From: a virus
Length of the DNA: 64,000 bases
Virus record (IMG/VR): IMGVR_UViG_3300032293_001310
Coordinates: 1-64,000 of that record
Reading direction: 5' to 3' (one strand)
The notes under the pieces were generated by a model, which saw nothing but the letters and a program-made list of their open reading frames with translations, was not told where the DNA came from and did no database searches. A program made the position numbers and the translations under genes. Positions 51,082 through 59,401 of the stretch are shown in pieces (position 1 is the first letter of the stretch; each line of letters starts with the position of its first letter).

Positions 51082-52731
51082 ATGAGTAAGGACATTTATT
51101 GGCTGAACAAGGACAGCATCACATTCCTTGAAAGAGGATATTTGCCTAAAGGGCAGACCGCAGAAGAAAGAATCCACGAGATTTCCAAGGCTGCGGAAAA
51201 AATCCTAAAAAAGAAAGGATTCGCTGAAAAGTTCGAGTCCTATATGCACAAAGGATGGTATTCATTGTCATCTCCTGTTTGGGCAAACTTTGGAAATGGA
51301 CGCGGACTGTCTATTTCTTGCAACGGTTCATATGTGTCTGACACTATGAATGCCATTCTTGAAAAGACCGCTGAAGTTGGTATGCTTACTAAATATGGTG
51401 CTGGCACATCTGGTTATTTTGGCGACCTTCGTAGCAGAGGTACGCCTATTAGCGTAGGTGGTACAAGTTCTGGTCCTGTTCATTTTATGGAAATGTTTGA
51501 TGCGGTTACTCGCGTAGTATCGCAGTCAAATGTACGCCGTGGCAGTTTTGCGGCGTATCTTCCCATTGAACATCCAGATATTATGGAGTTTCTTGGTATT
51601 CGTGAAGAAGGTCATGCGATTCAAGACTTGAGTATTGGCGTTTGCGTCAGTAACAAGTTTATGAAGAAGATGATTGAAGGCGACAAAGATGCTCGTGCTG
51701 TTTGGGCCAAAGTGCTCAAGAAGCGGTTTGAGTCTGGCTATCCATATATTTTCTTCAGCGATAATGTAAATGATAATGCTCCTGATGTATATAAGGACAA
51801 GAAGATGAAGATTCACGCTTCTAATCTATGTTCTGAAATCTGCCTTAGTTCTTCTGCTGAAGAAACATTCGTGTGCAATCTATCTTCTATGAATCTACTT
51901 CATTATGAAGACTGGAAGAGCACGGACGCTGTAGAAACAATGACATACTTCCTTGATGCGGTTATGGAAGATTATATTCAGGCAACTGAAAATATTCCTT
52001 TCCTAAAGGCTGCTCATACATTTGCCAAGAATCAGCGAGCACTCGGCATCGGTGTTCTTGGATGGCATTCATTCCTACAAAGCAAGATGATTCCATTCGA
52101 GAGTATGGAAGCAAAGATGCTGAATACTCAAATCCATAAGGTCATTCGTGACAAGAGTTATGCTGCCAGTAAGGAAATGGCTAAGGAATATGGTGAGCCA
52201 CCGTTGCTGAAGGGATATGGTCGCCGTAATGTTACTACAATGGCGATTGCTCCAACAACAAGCAGTTCATTTATTCTTGGTCAAGTCTCACCAAGTATCG
52301 AGCCGTTGAATAGTAATTATTATACAAAAGATTTGGCCAAAGGTAAGTTTACTTATCGCAATCCATATCTTGAAGCAGTACTTGAAAAGCACGGCAAGAA
52401 CAATGCAGATACTTGGAAAAGCATTCTTCTCAAGGGTGGCTCTGTTCAACATCTTGAGTTCTTGTCAGAACACGAAAAGGATGTATTCAAGACGTTTGGA
52501 GAGATTAGTCAAAAAGAAGTCATTATTCAGGCTTCTGCTCGTCAAAAGTATATTGACCAAGGTCAATCAGTAAATCTAATGATTCATCCTAAGACTCCCG
52601 TCAAAGATGTAAATCAACTGCTTATATTTGCTTGGGAACAGGGTATAAAGTGCCTTTACTACCAGCGTGGCACAAACCCAGCACAAGAACTGGGCAGAAG
52701 CATTCTTGAATGTAAGAGTTGCGAAGCCTAA
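51082..52731 (+). CDS. nrdA: Ribonucleotide reductase class I large subunit without ATP cone
   Basis: 549 residues, far shorter than E. coli NrdA (761). The N-terminal ATP-cone is absent; the protein begins directly in the catalytic barrel. Active-site residues are present: C80 (LSISCNG), N248/C250/E252 (HASNLCSEI), C265 (VCNLSSMNL), the radical-path tyrosines Y526/Y527 (CLYYQRG), and the C-terminal CxxC pair C544/C547 (LECKSCEA). It reduces ribonucleotides to deoxyribonucleotides. Loss of the cone should remove dATP feedback inhibition, useful for a phage raising dNTP pools. Confidence 0.93.
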   Translation: MSKDIYWLNKDSITFLERGYLPKGQTAEERIHEISKAAEKILKKKGFAEKFESYMHKGWYSLSSPVWANFGNGRGLSISCNGSYVSDTMNAILEKTAEVGMLTKYGAGTSGYFGDLRSRGTPISVGGTSSGPVHFMEMFDAVTRVVSQSNVRRGSFAAYLPIEHPDIMEFLGIREEGHAIQDLSIGVCVSNKFMKKMIEGDKDARAVWAKVLKKRFESGYPYIFFSDNVNDNAPDVYKDKKMKIHASNLCSEICLSSSAEETFVCNLSSMNLLHYEDWKSTDAVETMTYFLDAVMEDYIQATENIPFLKAAHTFAKNQRALGIGVLGWHSFLQSKMIPFESMEAKMLNTQIHKVIRDKSYAASKEMAKEYGEPPLLKGYGRRNVTTMAIAPTTSSSFILGQVSPSIEPLNSNYYTKDLAKGKFTYRNPYLEAVLEKHGKNNADTWKSILLKGGSVQHLEFLSEHEKDVFKTFGEISQKEVIIQASARQKYIDQGQSVNLMIHPKTPVKDVNQLLIFAWEQGIKCLYYQRGTNPAQELGRSILECKSCEA

Positions 52732-52749
52732 TATTATAAAAACACACAT

Positions 52750-52775
52750 AACCGCCATTAATACGGCGGTTTTTT
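52750..52775 (+). terminator. Intrinsic terminator after the reductase genes
   Basis: Stem AACCGCC (52750-52756) with GGCGGTT (52765-52771), 8-nt loop, T tract to 52775. Confidence 0.9.
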
Positions 52776-52787
52776 GTTATATAATAC

Positions 52788-52795
52788 TATTTATA
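52788..52795 (+). promoter_or_regulatory. Late-type promoter box TATTTATA
   Basis: Exact box between the terminator and the tagged gene, 25 bp before its ATG. Confidence 0.55.
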
Positions 52796-52820
52796 TATTA
52801 AACCATATATACATCTATTT

Positions 52821-53528
52821 ATGAATCGTGAACTTCTAAAAAAAGCCATCAAAAAGTTAGTATTACAAGAAATCACCAACAATCAGTTTGGTACACCTAT
52901 TCATTCAGATAAGAAGGATTTGACTGGCGAAAAAGCACTGACCAATGCAATGGGCAAGGACGCCAACGTAATGAAAATTCGTGGCACAGGAAAAACCGCA
53001 GGAGTGAAGGGGAATCAAGAAGTTCAACTAAGCAAAAACTGCGATCATTGCTATGATGTAGTATCTGTCACCAACGAGTCAGAAAGAAAGATTGCCCGTG
53101 GTATTTCGCTTGAAGCGGCAATGGAACTTGTAAAGCAGCACGCCGAAAGTTCAGACAAGACATATGTTCAAAGAGCATATGACAAGAGCCTCAAAGGATT
53201 CGGCAAGAAGCCAGCCAAAAAAGAAGAAGCCAATGAAGCCGACAAAATGGACGATGCCGACGAAGAAACGCAACTTGATATTGCCGATGATACTACTGAA
53301 AAGGCGGACGTTAAAGCGGACAAAGACACTTCTCCTATCAATAAAGACATTGCTCCTGCTCTCGGTGGAAATATTGTTGACAAGATTGAAAGGATTGTAG
53401 ATAAGGTATTAAAAGATAAAGCAGACGCCAAGTCGGCATATCTAAAACGAGACAAAAGTACAGAGAGCCCAGACAAACTATCTGTAAAACTAAAAGACAC
53501 TCCTGCTCTAAAAGAAAAAAAACCATAA
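52821..53528 (+). CDS. Tagged charged protein, unknown
   Basis: 235 residues. MNRELLKKAIKKLVLQEIT is a tag-like helix with LQE at 15-17. Residues 65-120 contain KNCDHCYDVVSVTNESERKI (a CxxC) and an ISLEAAMELVKQHAES helix, possibly a small folded domain. The rest is Lys/Asp/Glu rich and probably disordered (ADKMDDADEETQLDIADDTT). No enzyme motif. Late-type box upstream and 1-bp spacing to the next gene. Confidence 0.6.
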   Translation: MNRELLKKAIKKLVLQEITNNQFGTPIHSDKKDLTGEKALTNAMGKDANVMKIRGTGKTAGVKGNQEVQLSKNCDHCYDVVSVTNESERKIARGISLEAAMELVKQHAESSDKTYVQRAYDKSLKGFGKKPAKKEEANEADKMDDADEETQLDIADDTTEKADVKADKDTSPINKDIAPALGGNIVDKIERIVDKVLKDKADAKSAYLKRDKSTESPDKLSVKLKDTPALKEKKP

Positions 53529-53529
53529 T

Positions 53530-53961
53530 ATGAAACAAAAAAGCATTATCAATGACACTTTCGAAAAGCATAAAAAACTGGTGCTTGAGCATTTGAATGA
53601 AAGACGCAGAGTTCCTACAAGAGTAAATACAACATTTGACACGACTGTAAATATAAACCCAAAGAAATTAGGAAAAAATTTACCTGAACAACAGGAAATT
53701 AAAGTTGAAGTATACGCTGAAGGAAAATACGCTGATGCCAGTTTTGACCATGAATTCGGAACATATGATCCGGGAAGTGGTTATGAGATTACCAAGGTAA
53801 TAGTAACCGCAAAAGAAAATACATATGTATTTAATGAAGAAGGAAATCAAACAAATGAGATATTATTTAATGCTGGAGACACTATAGATCAAAACTCCAT
53901 AGTATCTGACATAGACGATGAGATTCGTACAAATCTGGATAGTGCAGGAAGCGATTACTGA
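53530..53961 (+). CDS. Small beta-rich protein paired with the tagged gene
   Basis: 143 residues. The first 27 (KQKSIINDTFEKHKKLVLEH) form a helix vaguely like the tag, with a Leu-x-Glu in it. Then a beta-rich region follows (NTTFDTTVNINPKKLG, IKVEVYAEGKYADASFDHEF, GYEITKVIVTAKENTYVF). Not recognised. A virion or cargo role is inferred only from its co-transcription with the gene before it. Ends at a terminator. Confidence 0.58.
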   Translation: MKQKSIINDTFEKHKKLVLEHLNERRRVPTRVNTTFDTTVNINPKKLGKNLPEQQEIKVEVYAEGKYADASFDHEFGTYDPGSGYEITKVIVTAKENTYVFNEEGNQTNEILFNAGDTIDQNSIVSDIDDEIRTNLDSAGSDY

Positions 53962-53989
53962 TAATTATTAATAATCAACAACTTAAAGA

Positions 53990-54016
53990 CCCCACACAAA
54001 AAATGTGGGGTTTTTT
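53990..54016 (+). terminator. Intrinsic terminator before the MoxR gene
   Basis: CCCCACA (53990-53996) pairs with TGTGGGG (54004-54010), 7-nt A-rich loop, T6. The next -35 box begins two bases later. Confidence 0.9.
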
Positions 54017-54017
54017 A

Positions 54018-54046
54018 TTGACTTCATATAAAAAGTGTACCATAGT
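54018..54046 (+). promoter_or_regulatory. Sigma70-like promoter TTGACT-17-CATAGT for the MoxR operon
   Basis: -35 at 54018-54023 and -10 at 54041-54046. Predicted start about 54053, two bases before the ATG at 54055. Confidence 0.58.
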
Positions 54047-54054
54047 ACATAAAT

Positions 54055-55002
54055 ATGAATAAGATTAAAAAGAATATGCCCACCGACACCAAGACGTTTA
54101 TTGACCAGTCTGCCGACATCAAACCCAGCAAACTGTACATGAAGGATATCAAGTGGAAGTATCTCGTTCGCAGTGCTTTGCGGGGCAAAAACATTCTTAT
54201 CGTTGGTCCTTCTGGTCACGGCAAGACGTTTGCCATTCAATGCCTCGTCGATGCCCTTGGTCGCCGCGACAACTATTTCTACATCAATATGGGTGCCACT
54301 CAAGACCCCCGTGCGTCTTTGATCGGTAATACTCACTTCAACAAGGAGTCTGGTACTCTGTTTGACGAGTCTCCCTTTATCAAGGCTATTCGTACTCCCA
54401 ATACCATCATTCATCTCGATGAACTTTCCCGAGCCCACCCCGATGCTTGGAACATTTTGCTCACTCCGCTCGATTACATCCAACGTTATGTTCGTTTGGA
54501 TGAAAAACTTGGCAGTGAAAAGGTGCAGGTCGCCGACGGCGTGTGCTTTATTGCTACAGCGAACGTGGGCAACGAATATACTGCTACCCGCGTGATGGAC
54601 AAGGCTTTGCTTGATCGTTTCACCGTCAAGATTGAGGTTGACATTCTCTCGCAGAATACAGAGATGGAACTCATCAAGACCCACTGCCCCGATGCCAATA
54701 TGAACACGATGTTGGCAGTCACGGAGATTGCTGCTGCTACCCGTGAGTTTGCTTCGCAAGGCAAGTTGAGCAAGTTCATCTCTACTCGTAGTGTCAAGGA
54801 AATGGCTGAACTTACTGTTGACGGATTCAACCTTACCGAACTTGCTGATATGGTTATTTATCCAGATTATCCAGACGACGGCGGACTTGATTCTGAACGT
54901 ACTCTGGTAAAACAGGTTGTGCAAAAGTATATCAGCACCGAGACCAACAACAATCTTTATACCGCTACTGCCAATACTGTTGACGGCAGCACCCCCTTCT
55001 AA
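54055..55002 (+). CDS. MoxR/CobS-like AAA+ ATPase
   Basis: 315 residues. Walker A GPSGHGKT at 51-58, Walker B TIIHLDELSRAH around 117-127, sensor 1 CFIATANVGNEY (N170) and arginine finger ALLDRF (R188) define the MoxR branch, which includes CobS. Such ATPases remodel proteins together with a VWA partner; the partner gene follows 2 bp downstream. Cyanophages carry a related cobS, but with no cobaltochelatase substrate subunit here I do not claim a role in cobalamin synthesis. Codons are G+C rich relative to the fibre genes. Confidence 0.88.
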   Translation: MNKIKKNMPTDTKTFIDQSADIKPSKLYMKDIKWKYLVRSALRGKNILIVGPSGHGKTFAIQCLVDALGRRDNYFYINMGATQDPRASLIGNTHFNKESGTLFDESPFIKAIRTPNTIIHLDELSRAHPDAWNILLTPLDYIQRYVRLDEKLGSEKVQVADGVCFIATANVGNEYTATRVMDKALLDRFTVKIEVDILSQNTEMELIKTHCPDANMNTMLAVTEIAAATREFASQGKLSKFISTRSVKEMAELTVDGFNLTELADMVIYPDYPDDGGLDSERTLVKQVVQKYISTETNNNLYTATANTVDGSTPF

Positions 55003-55004
55003 TA

Positions 55005-57068
55005 ATGAAAAAGAAATACGCAGAGTATTCTAAGTTCTGGCTTGGTGAAGACTTTTCCAAAGAAAAGTTGGATGTAGATACTACATACGGACTTATCAAG
55101 TTGTCTGAATACCGCCGTGCTGTCAGTAACTTTGTGTATATTCTTACCGGCAAGAACATTCCCGTTCGTTTTGCCGAGAAGAGTACGTCAATGACTGACG
55201 GTAAGGTTGTGTATATTGGCGGTGAAATCTCCAAGGGTGAATTTGATCCTACGGTCGGCATTGCTCTGCACGAAGCCGCACATATCGTAAAGTCTGACTT
55301 TTCTCTTATCAAGACACTATGGGGCAAGATTCCCAACAATCTCGTCAAATCGGCCAATGGGTTGATGAACCACAATGATATTGGCGAACTTTGTAAGTAT
55401 ATTCTCAACGTCGTTGAAGATAGATACATCGATGCTTGGGCATATCAGATTGCTCCTGGCTATCGTGGTTATTATCATGCTCTGTATGATAGATATTTCA
55501 ATCTTCCCGAGATTGGTCAGGCCATCCAGTCCGACAACTATCGTACTCCTACTCTTGCCAACTATAAGTTTCATTTTACAAACCTTGTAAATAAGAACTA
55601 CGATCCAGATGCTTTGCCTGGTCTTCGCAAGATTACGGAGATGCTGGATGTTAAGAACATTCTTAGAAATGAACTTTCTACTGCTGTGAGCAGGCGAGAT
55701 CTTTCTATGGAGATCGTCGAAGAGATTATCAAGAATGTGATTGATGGTCACAATAACTCCAATTCTTCTCAAAAGAATAGCACCAAGTCAGAAGACGGTG
55801 ATGATTCTTCTTCTGATTTCCTTGGCGGAACTGAGGATTCGGTGGATAGTATTCCAGATTCCGATGATTCGGGGGACGGCGATGACGCTAATGGCGAAGA
55901 CGACTCGGATGATGCCGACAATACTGGCGATGGAGACAAAGAGGATACGGATAATGAAAAGTCCGATAAGCCTGCCAAGGCAGAGAAAAAAGTTTTGACC
56001 GATAAGAAGATGGCTGCTATTGAAAAAATTATCAAGAAGCAAGAGTCTTTTATCAACAGAACCGCTGCTGTGTCTCCTTTCAAGAGCAAGGTTATCAGTA
56101 AGTTGAATACTCTTGAAAAGAGTGGCGTCAATATCGAAGTCGTTGGCGGAGAAGATGGTATTCCTCCCGTCGAGTGTATCGTTGTTACTAATCTTACAAA
56201 GGAACTTATGAACTCCAACGAGTTTCCGTATACCAACGGCTATACGTCCTTACAAGAAAATATGATGGGGACTCGCGGAGTGCGTAGTGGAATTGCTATT
56301 GGTACAATGCTTGGTCGCCGCCTACAAATCCGAAACGAAGTCAAGACTACAAAGTTTACCCGACAGGATAGTGGTAGAATTGACAAGCGACTGATTGCTT
56401 CTATTGGCTATCAGAACGAAAACCTGTTCTATCAGACCAGCGTAGATAAGTACAAGAATGTTCATCTACATATTTCTGTTGATGCCTCTAGTTCAATGAG
56501 CAGCAAGTGGGAAAACACAATCTCTACCCTCGTCGCTATTGCCAAGGCTGCTAGTATGATCAACAACGTCTCTGTATCTATTTCTTTTAGAAGTGGAGTC
56601 AGACTAAGCACCAGACAAAGTGAACTTCCTTATGTGGTAATCGCATATGATTCCAGAAAAGACAATTTTACCAAGATCACCAGCCTATTCCCGCTTCTTT
56701 TTCCTTCGGGTTCTACTCCAGAAGGTCTGGCGTTTCAGGCTATTCTGGAGCATATTCCGCAATCTACATATGAATCTGACTCGTACTTTGTGAATATTTC
56801 CGACGGTGAGCCTGCGTTCAATATTGGCAATATTGTTTATGTTGATACAATTGCATCCAACCATACACGCAAGCAAGTTCGCAAGATGATGGAGAAGGGC
56901 ACAGAAGTAATCAGTTATTATGTTGAAGCGGATAAATATAATACGGATAATAATGTAAAGAATTTCAAGAGCATGTACGGCAAAGATTCGCATTTCATTG
57001 ATGTAAAGAATGTTGTGCAGATTGCTCATACGCTCAACAAGAAGTTTTTGTCTAAAGCAACTGCCTAA
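55005..57068 (+). CDS. Metallopeptidase-like plus VWA domain protein (CobT-like layout)
   Basis: 687 residues in three parts. Residues 1-250 include VGIALHEAAHIVKSDF (HEAAH at 89-93), a zincin HExxH in a putative metallopeptidase domain, and LNVVEDRYIDAWAYQI, which may give the third ligand. About 250-325 is a very acidic Asp/Glu/Ser linker. From about 485 a VWA domain carries MIDAS D493-x-S495-x-S497 (ISVDASSSMSS), SGSTPEGLAF with the MIDAS Thr, and ISDGEP with the last Asp. The acidic-linker/VWA order is that of CobT; the protease-like domain is not part of classical CobT. Probable partner and substrate recruiter of the MoxR ATPase. Confidence 0.82.
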   Translation: MKKKYAEYSKFWLGEDFSKEKLDVDTTYGLIKLSEYRRAVSNFVYILTGKNIPVRFAEKSTSMTDGKVVYIGGEISKGEFDPTVGIALHEAAHIVKSDFSLIKTLWGKIPNNLVKSANGLMNHNDIGELCKYILNVVEDRYIDAWAYQIAPGYRGYYHALYDRYFNLPEIGQAIQSDNYRTPTLANYKFHFTNLVNKNYDPDALPGLRKITEMLDVKNILRNELSTAVSRRDLSMEIVEEIIKNVIDGHNNSNSSQKNSTKSEDGDDSSSDFLGGTEDSVDSIPDSDDSGDGDDANGEDDSDDADNTGDGDKEDTDNEKSDKPAKAEKKVLTDKKMAAIEKIIKKQESFINRTAAVSPFKSKVISKLNTLEKSGVNIEVVGGEDGIPPVECIVVTNLTKELMNSNEFPYTNGYTSLQENMMGTRGVRSGIAIGTMLGRRLQIRNEVKTTKFTRQDSGRIDKRLIASIGYQNENLFYQTSVDKYKNVHLHISVDASSSMSSKWENTISTLVAIAKAASMINNVSVSISFRSGVRLSTRQSELPYVVIAYDSRKDNFTKITSLFPLLFPSGSTPEGLAFQAILEHIPQSTYESDSYFVNISDGEPAFNIGNIVYVDTIASNHTRKQVRKMMEKGTEVISYYVEADKYNTDNNVKNFKSMYGKDSHFIDVKNVVQIAHTLNKKFLSKATA

Positions 57069-57086
57069 TGTTATAATAAAAAGTAT

Positions 57087-57114
57087 TTGACTTTATATAT
57101 TATGTCTCCATAAT
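57087..57114 (+). promoter_or_regulatory. Sigma70-like promoter TTGACT-16-CATAAT for rIIA
   Basis: -35 at 57087-57092, -10 at 57109-57114; a leader of about 17 nt without Shine-Dalgarno leads to the ATG at 57138. Confidence 0.58.
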
Positions 57115-57137
57115 AGGTACATAATTAAGCAATACCT

Positions 57138-59342
57138 ATGATTATCAACGAAGCCGTATCTTCTCCTGTTCTTAGCAATGTTCTTGCTGCGCCCAGCCGC
57201 TTCAAGATCAAGGCTAGTGCCAAGGCGTTCAAGATCCTCTCTGGATTCTATAGCGAGCCTATTCTTGCTATTCCGCGTGAACTTGGTGCTAATGCTTGGG
57301 ATAGCCACGTAAAGGCTAGTAATACAAACAAGATGTTTGAGGTTCATGCTCCTAACACGCTGGAGCCTTGGTTTGCTATTCGTGATTATGGCACGGGGCT
57401 TAGTGCGGATGATATTGACTCTATCTATACTACCTACTTTGAGTCCACCAAGACTGGTGATAATGACAGCGATGGTTGCATGGGACTGGGCAGCAAGACT
57501 CCCTTCAACTATACCGACAACTTCAATGTTGTTTCTTGGCATAAGGGCAAGAAGCATGTATATAACTGCTTTATTGATGAAACTGGCTCGCCCAACATCA
57601 TGCACATTTCTACTCAAGACAGCAATGAGCATAGCGGTCTTGAAGTCAAGTTCTCTGTAAAGATTGCCGACATCAATATGTGGCACACCAATATTCAGCG
57701 TGCATATAGCGTCTTTCGCTATCGCCCTGTTATTGTTGGTGCTAATATCCAGTATACTGAGCACCAGTATATTATTCGCAATAACTATTGGGCACTTAGA
57801 AAGGTTGATCGTGGCTATAGTTACGGAAATCCGTGTAATGCTTATATGGGTAACTATTCTTATCCCATCAGTGCAGATGTTATCACCCGAGCCGCGTCTA
57901 ATAGTAATCTGATTTCGTCTGCTGTTGCAAGGCGTATGCTCGACACTGGTGCCATTGATTTGTATTTTGATATTGGTGAACTGGAGGTTGCTCCCAACAA
58001 GGAACAACTTCAGTATGATGACACTAATAGCAAGACCGCTAATGCTATTCTGCACGCACTTCGTCGTATGTTTGTCGAAATGTCGGAGTATGTAAAAAAG
58101 AATATGGAAGTCCCCGTTTCTTTTTGGGATGCTATGTGTACTTATAACAAGTACAATTCGCACACCAGCGAGCATAAAGTTTTGACCAATATTCTTGGCG
58201 ACATTGAAGTTTCTTATAACGGAAATTCTGTAAATTCTAGCAACGATAACGCTCGTAGAATTATCAATAATGCTTTCAAGAACGACGATGCATCTAAAAA
58301 TTTCAAGATGTATAGTGTAAATTATACAAAGTCGGCTATTTGGAAGGTTGTTAGCGATGCGAATACAATCGCATTGTCTGGTAGGAAGTTGTATGTATTT
58401 CATACCACAAAGAATATATTCAACAAGTCCAAGGTCTTGGATTATCTCAACAAACTTGACGATGATACCAAGAAGAACTGCACGGTGTTTGCTATTGTTG
58501 ATAATACTGCTGGCAAGAAGGTATATTCCACTTTGGTCAGTTATTTTGGATGGGACAAGACGCCATATGCGACGTTGGTCGATATTGATGCTATGCCGCG
58601 TGTTGTTGCTGCTCGCAAGGCCATTACAACTGCCCGCACCGATGAAGTTCATATTGCCAACATTTCTCGCGCCTCTAAGACAAATAGAGTGAATGTTTCT
58701 TGGAGCCGTACCGCGCATGATTTTGATCCCAACAATACTTACTATTATTTCAATTTTCATTACAATACTCCCAGCATTGTAAATAATGGTGGTGAGCCGC
58801 AGGACATTTCTATACACGTTGATGAACTTGTAGATATTCTAATCCAGAACAATGTGAATCTGGGAACCCATATCTATGGAATCAACGTCAAGAACAAGCA
58901 TATGCTTTCTGTTGGTACGTGGATCAATATCGTTGATGCCGCTAAGAGTGTTGTGGCCAATGATATTGCTACATACGAGCATAAGCGTTATTTGAACGGA
59001 GAGATGGAAAGTTATCAAGTACTCCAGAATTTACACGCAAAACTGTCCGCACATCCATCAATCATTCAAAATATCAAGAATGAAAAAACTCGTGATATGC
59101 TTATGACGTTTGTTCGTACATATACCAATCTTCATAAGATGTATAATACATCGCCTTCCCCATCATTTCTTCATTTCCTCGGAGTCAAGAAAAAGCAGCA
59201 CGCTGCTATGCCAATGAATCTTGAAGAGTTCAAGACTGTCATCAATGACAAGTATTTCAATATCCTTGATGCTATTCCGGCTTATTCTAACCAAATCGCG
59301 ACTTTATATAATATCATCAACTTTATTGATGAAAAGTCATAA
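57138..59342 (+). CDS. rIIA: rIIA-like protein (GHKL ATPase fold)
   Basis: 734 residues, close to T4 rIIA (725). The Bergerat fold is clear: AIPRELGANAWDSHV (E48, N52, D55), FAIRDYGTGLSADDI (D83, G85, G87) and GCMGLGSKTPFNYTD (from 113). ELEVAPNKEQLQYDD follows about where the transducer domain would end. In T4 rIIA is membrane-associated and affects lysis timing and exclusion by lambda Rex; the biochemical mechanism is unknown. Next to rIIB, as in T4, but with a separate promoter for each gene. Confidence 0.9.
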   Translation: MIINEAVSSPVLSNVLAAPSRFKIKASAKAFKILSGFYSEPILAIPRELGANAWDSHVKASNTNKMFEVHAPNTLEPWFAIRDYGTGLSADDIDSIYTTYFESTKTGDNDSDGCMGLGSKTPFNYTDNFNVVSWHKGKKHVYNCFIDETGSPNIMHISTQDSNEHSGLEVKFSVKIADINMWHTNIQRAYSVFRYRPVIVGANIQYTEHQYIIRNNYWALRKVDRGYSYGNPCNAYMGNYSYPISADVITRAASNSNLISSAVARRMLDTGAIDLYFDIGELEVAPNKEQLQYDDTNSKTANAILHALRRMFVEMSEYVKKNMEVPVSFWDAMCTYNKYNSHTSEHKVLTNILGDIEVSYNGNSVNSSNDNARRIINNAFKNDDASKNFKMYSVNYTKSAIWKVVSDANTIALSGRKLYVFHTTKNIFNKSKVLDYLNKLDDDTKKNCTVFAIVDNTAGKKVYSTLVSYFGWDKTPYATLVDIDAMPRVVAARKAITTARTDEVHIANISRASKTNRVNVSWSRTAHDFDPNNTYYYFNFHYNTPSIVNNGGEPQDISIHVDELVDILIQNNVNLGTHIYGINVKNKHMLSVGTWINIVDAAKSVVANDIATYEHKRYLNGEMESYQVLQNLHAKLSAHPSIIQNIKNEKTRDMLMTFVRTYTNLHKMYNTSPSPSFLHFLGVKKKQHAAMPMNLEEFKTVINDKYFNILDAIPAYSNQIATLYNIINFIDEKS

Positions 59343-59348
59343 TATCTA

Positions 59349-59377
59349 TTGACAAAATAATAAAATCCACATAATAT
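59349..59377 (+). promoter_or_regulatory. Sigma70-like promoter TTGACA-17-TAATAT for rIIB
   Basis: -35 at 59349-59354, -10 at 59372-59377; an alternative TATAAT at 59375 has a 20-bp spacer. Leader about 18 nt, no Shine-Dalgarno. Confidence 0.65.
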
Positions 59378-59401
59378 AATATCCGTTAAATAAAAACTAT
59401 C

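Noticed and set aside
53983-54924. 313-codon minus-strand reading opposite the MoxR gene
   Set aside because: Shadow; the + strand has all AAA+ motifs.
54055-57068. Naming the pair cobS/cobT as cobaltochelatase
   Set aside because: Motifs support MoxR and VWA folds only; there is no CobN and the extra HExxH domain does not belong to CobT.
57093-58817. 574-codon minus-strand reading opposite rIIA
   Set aside because: Mirror of the codon bias of rIIA; Ile/Asn-rich with no domain, and the + strand encodes a clear GHKL ATPase.
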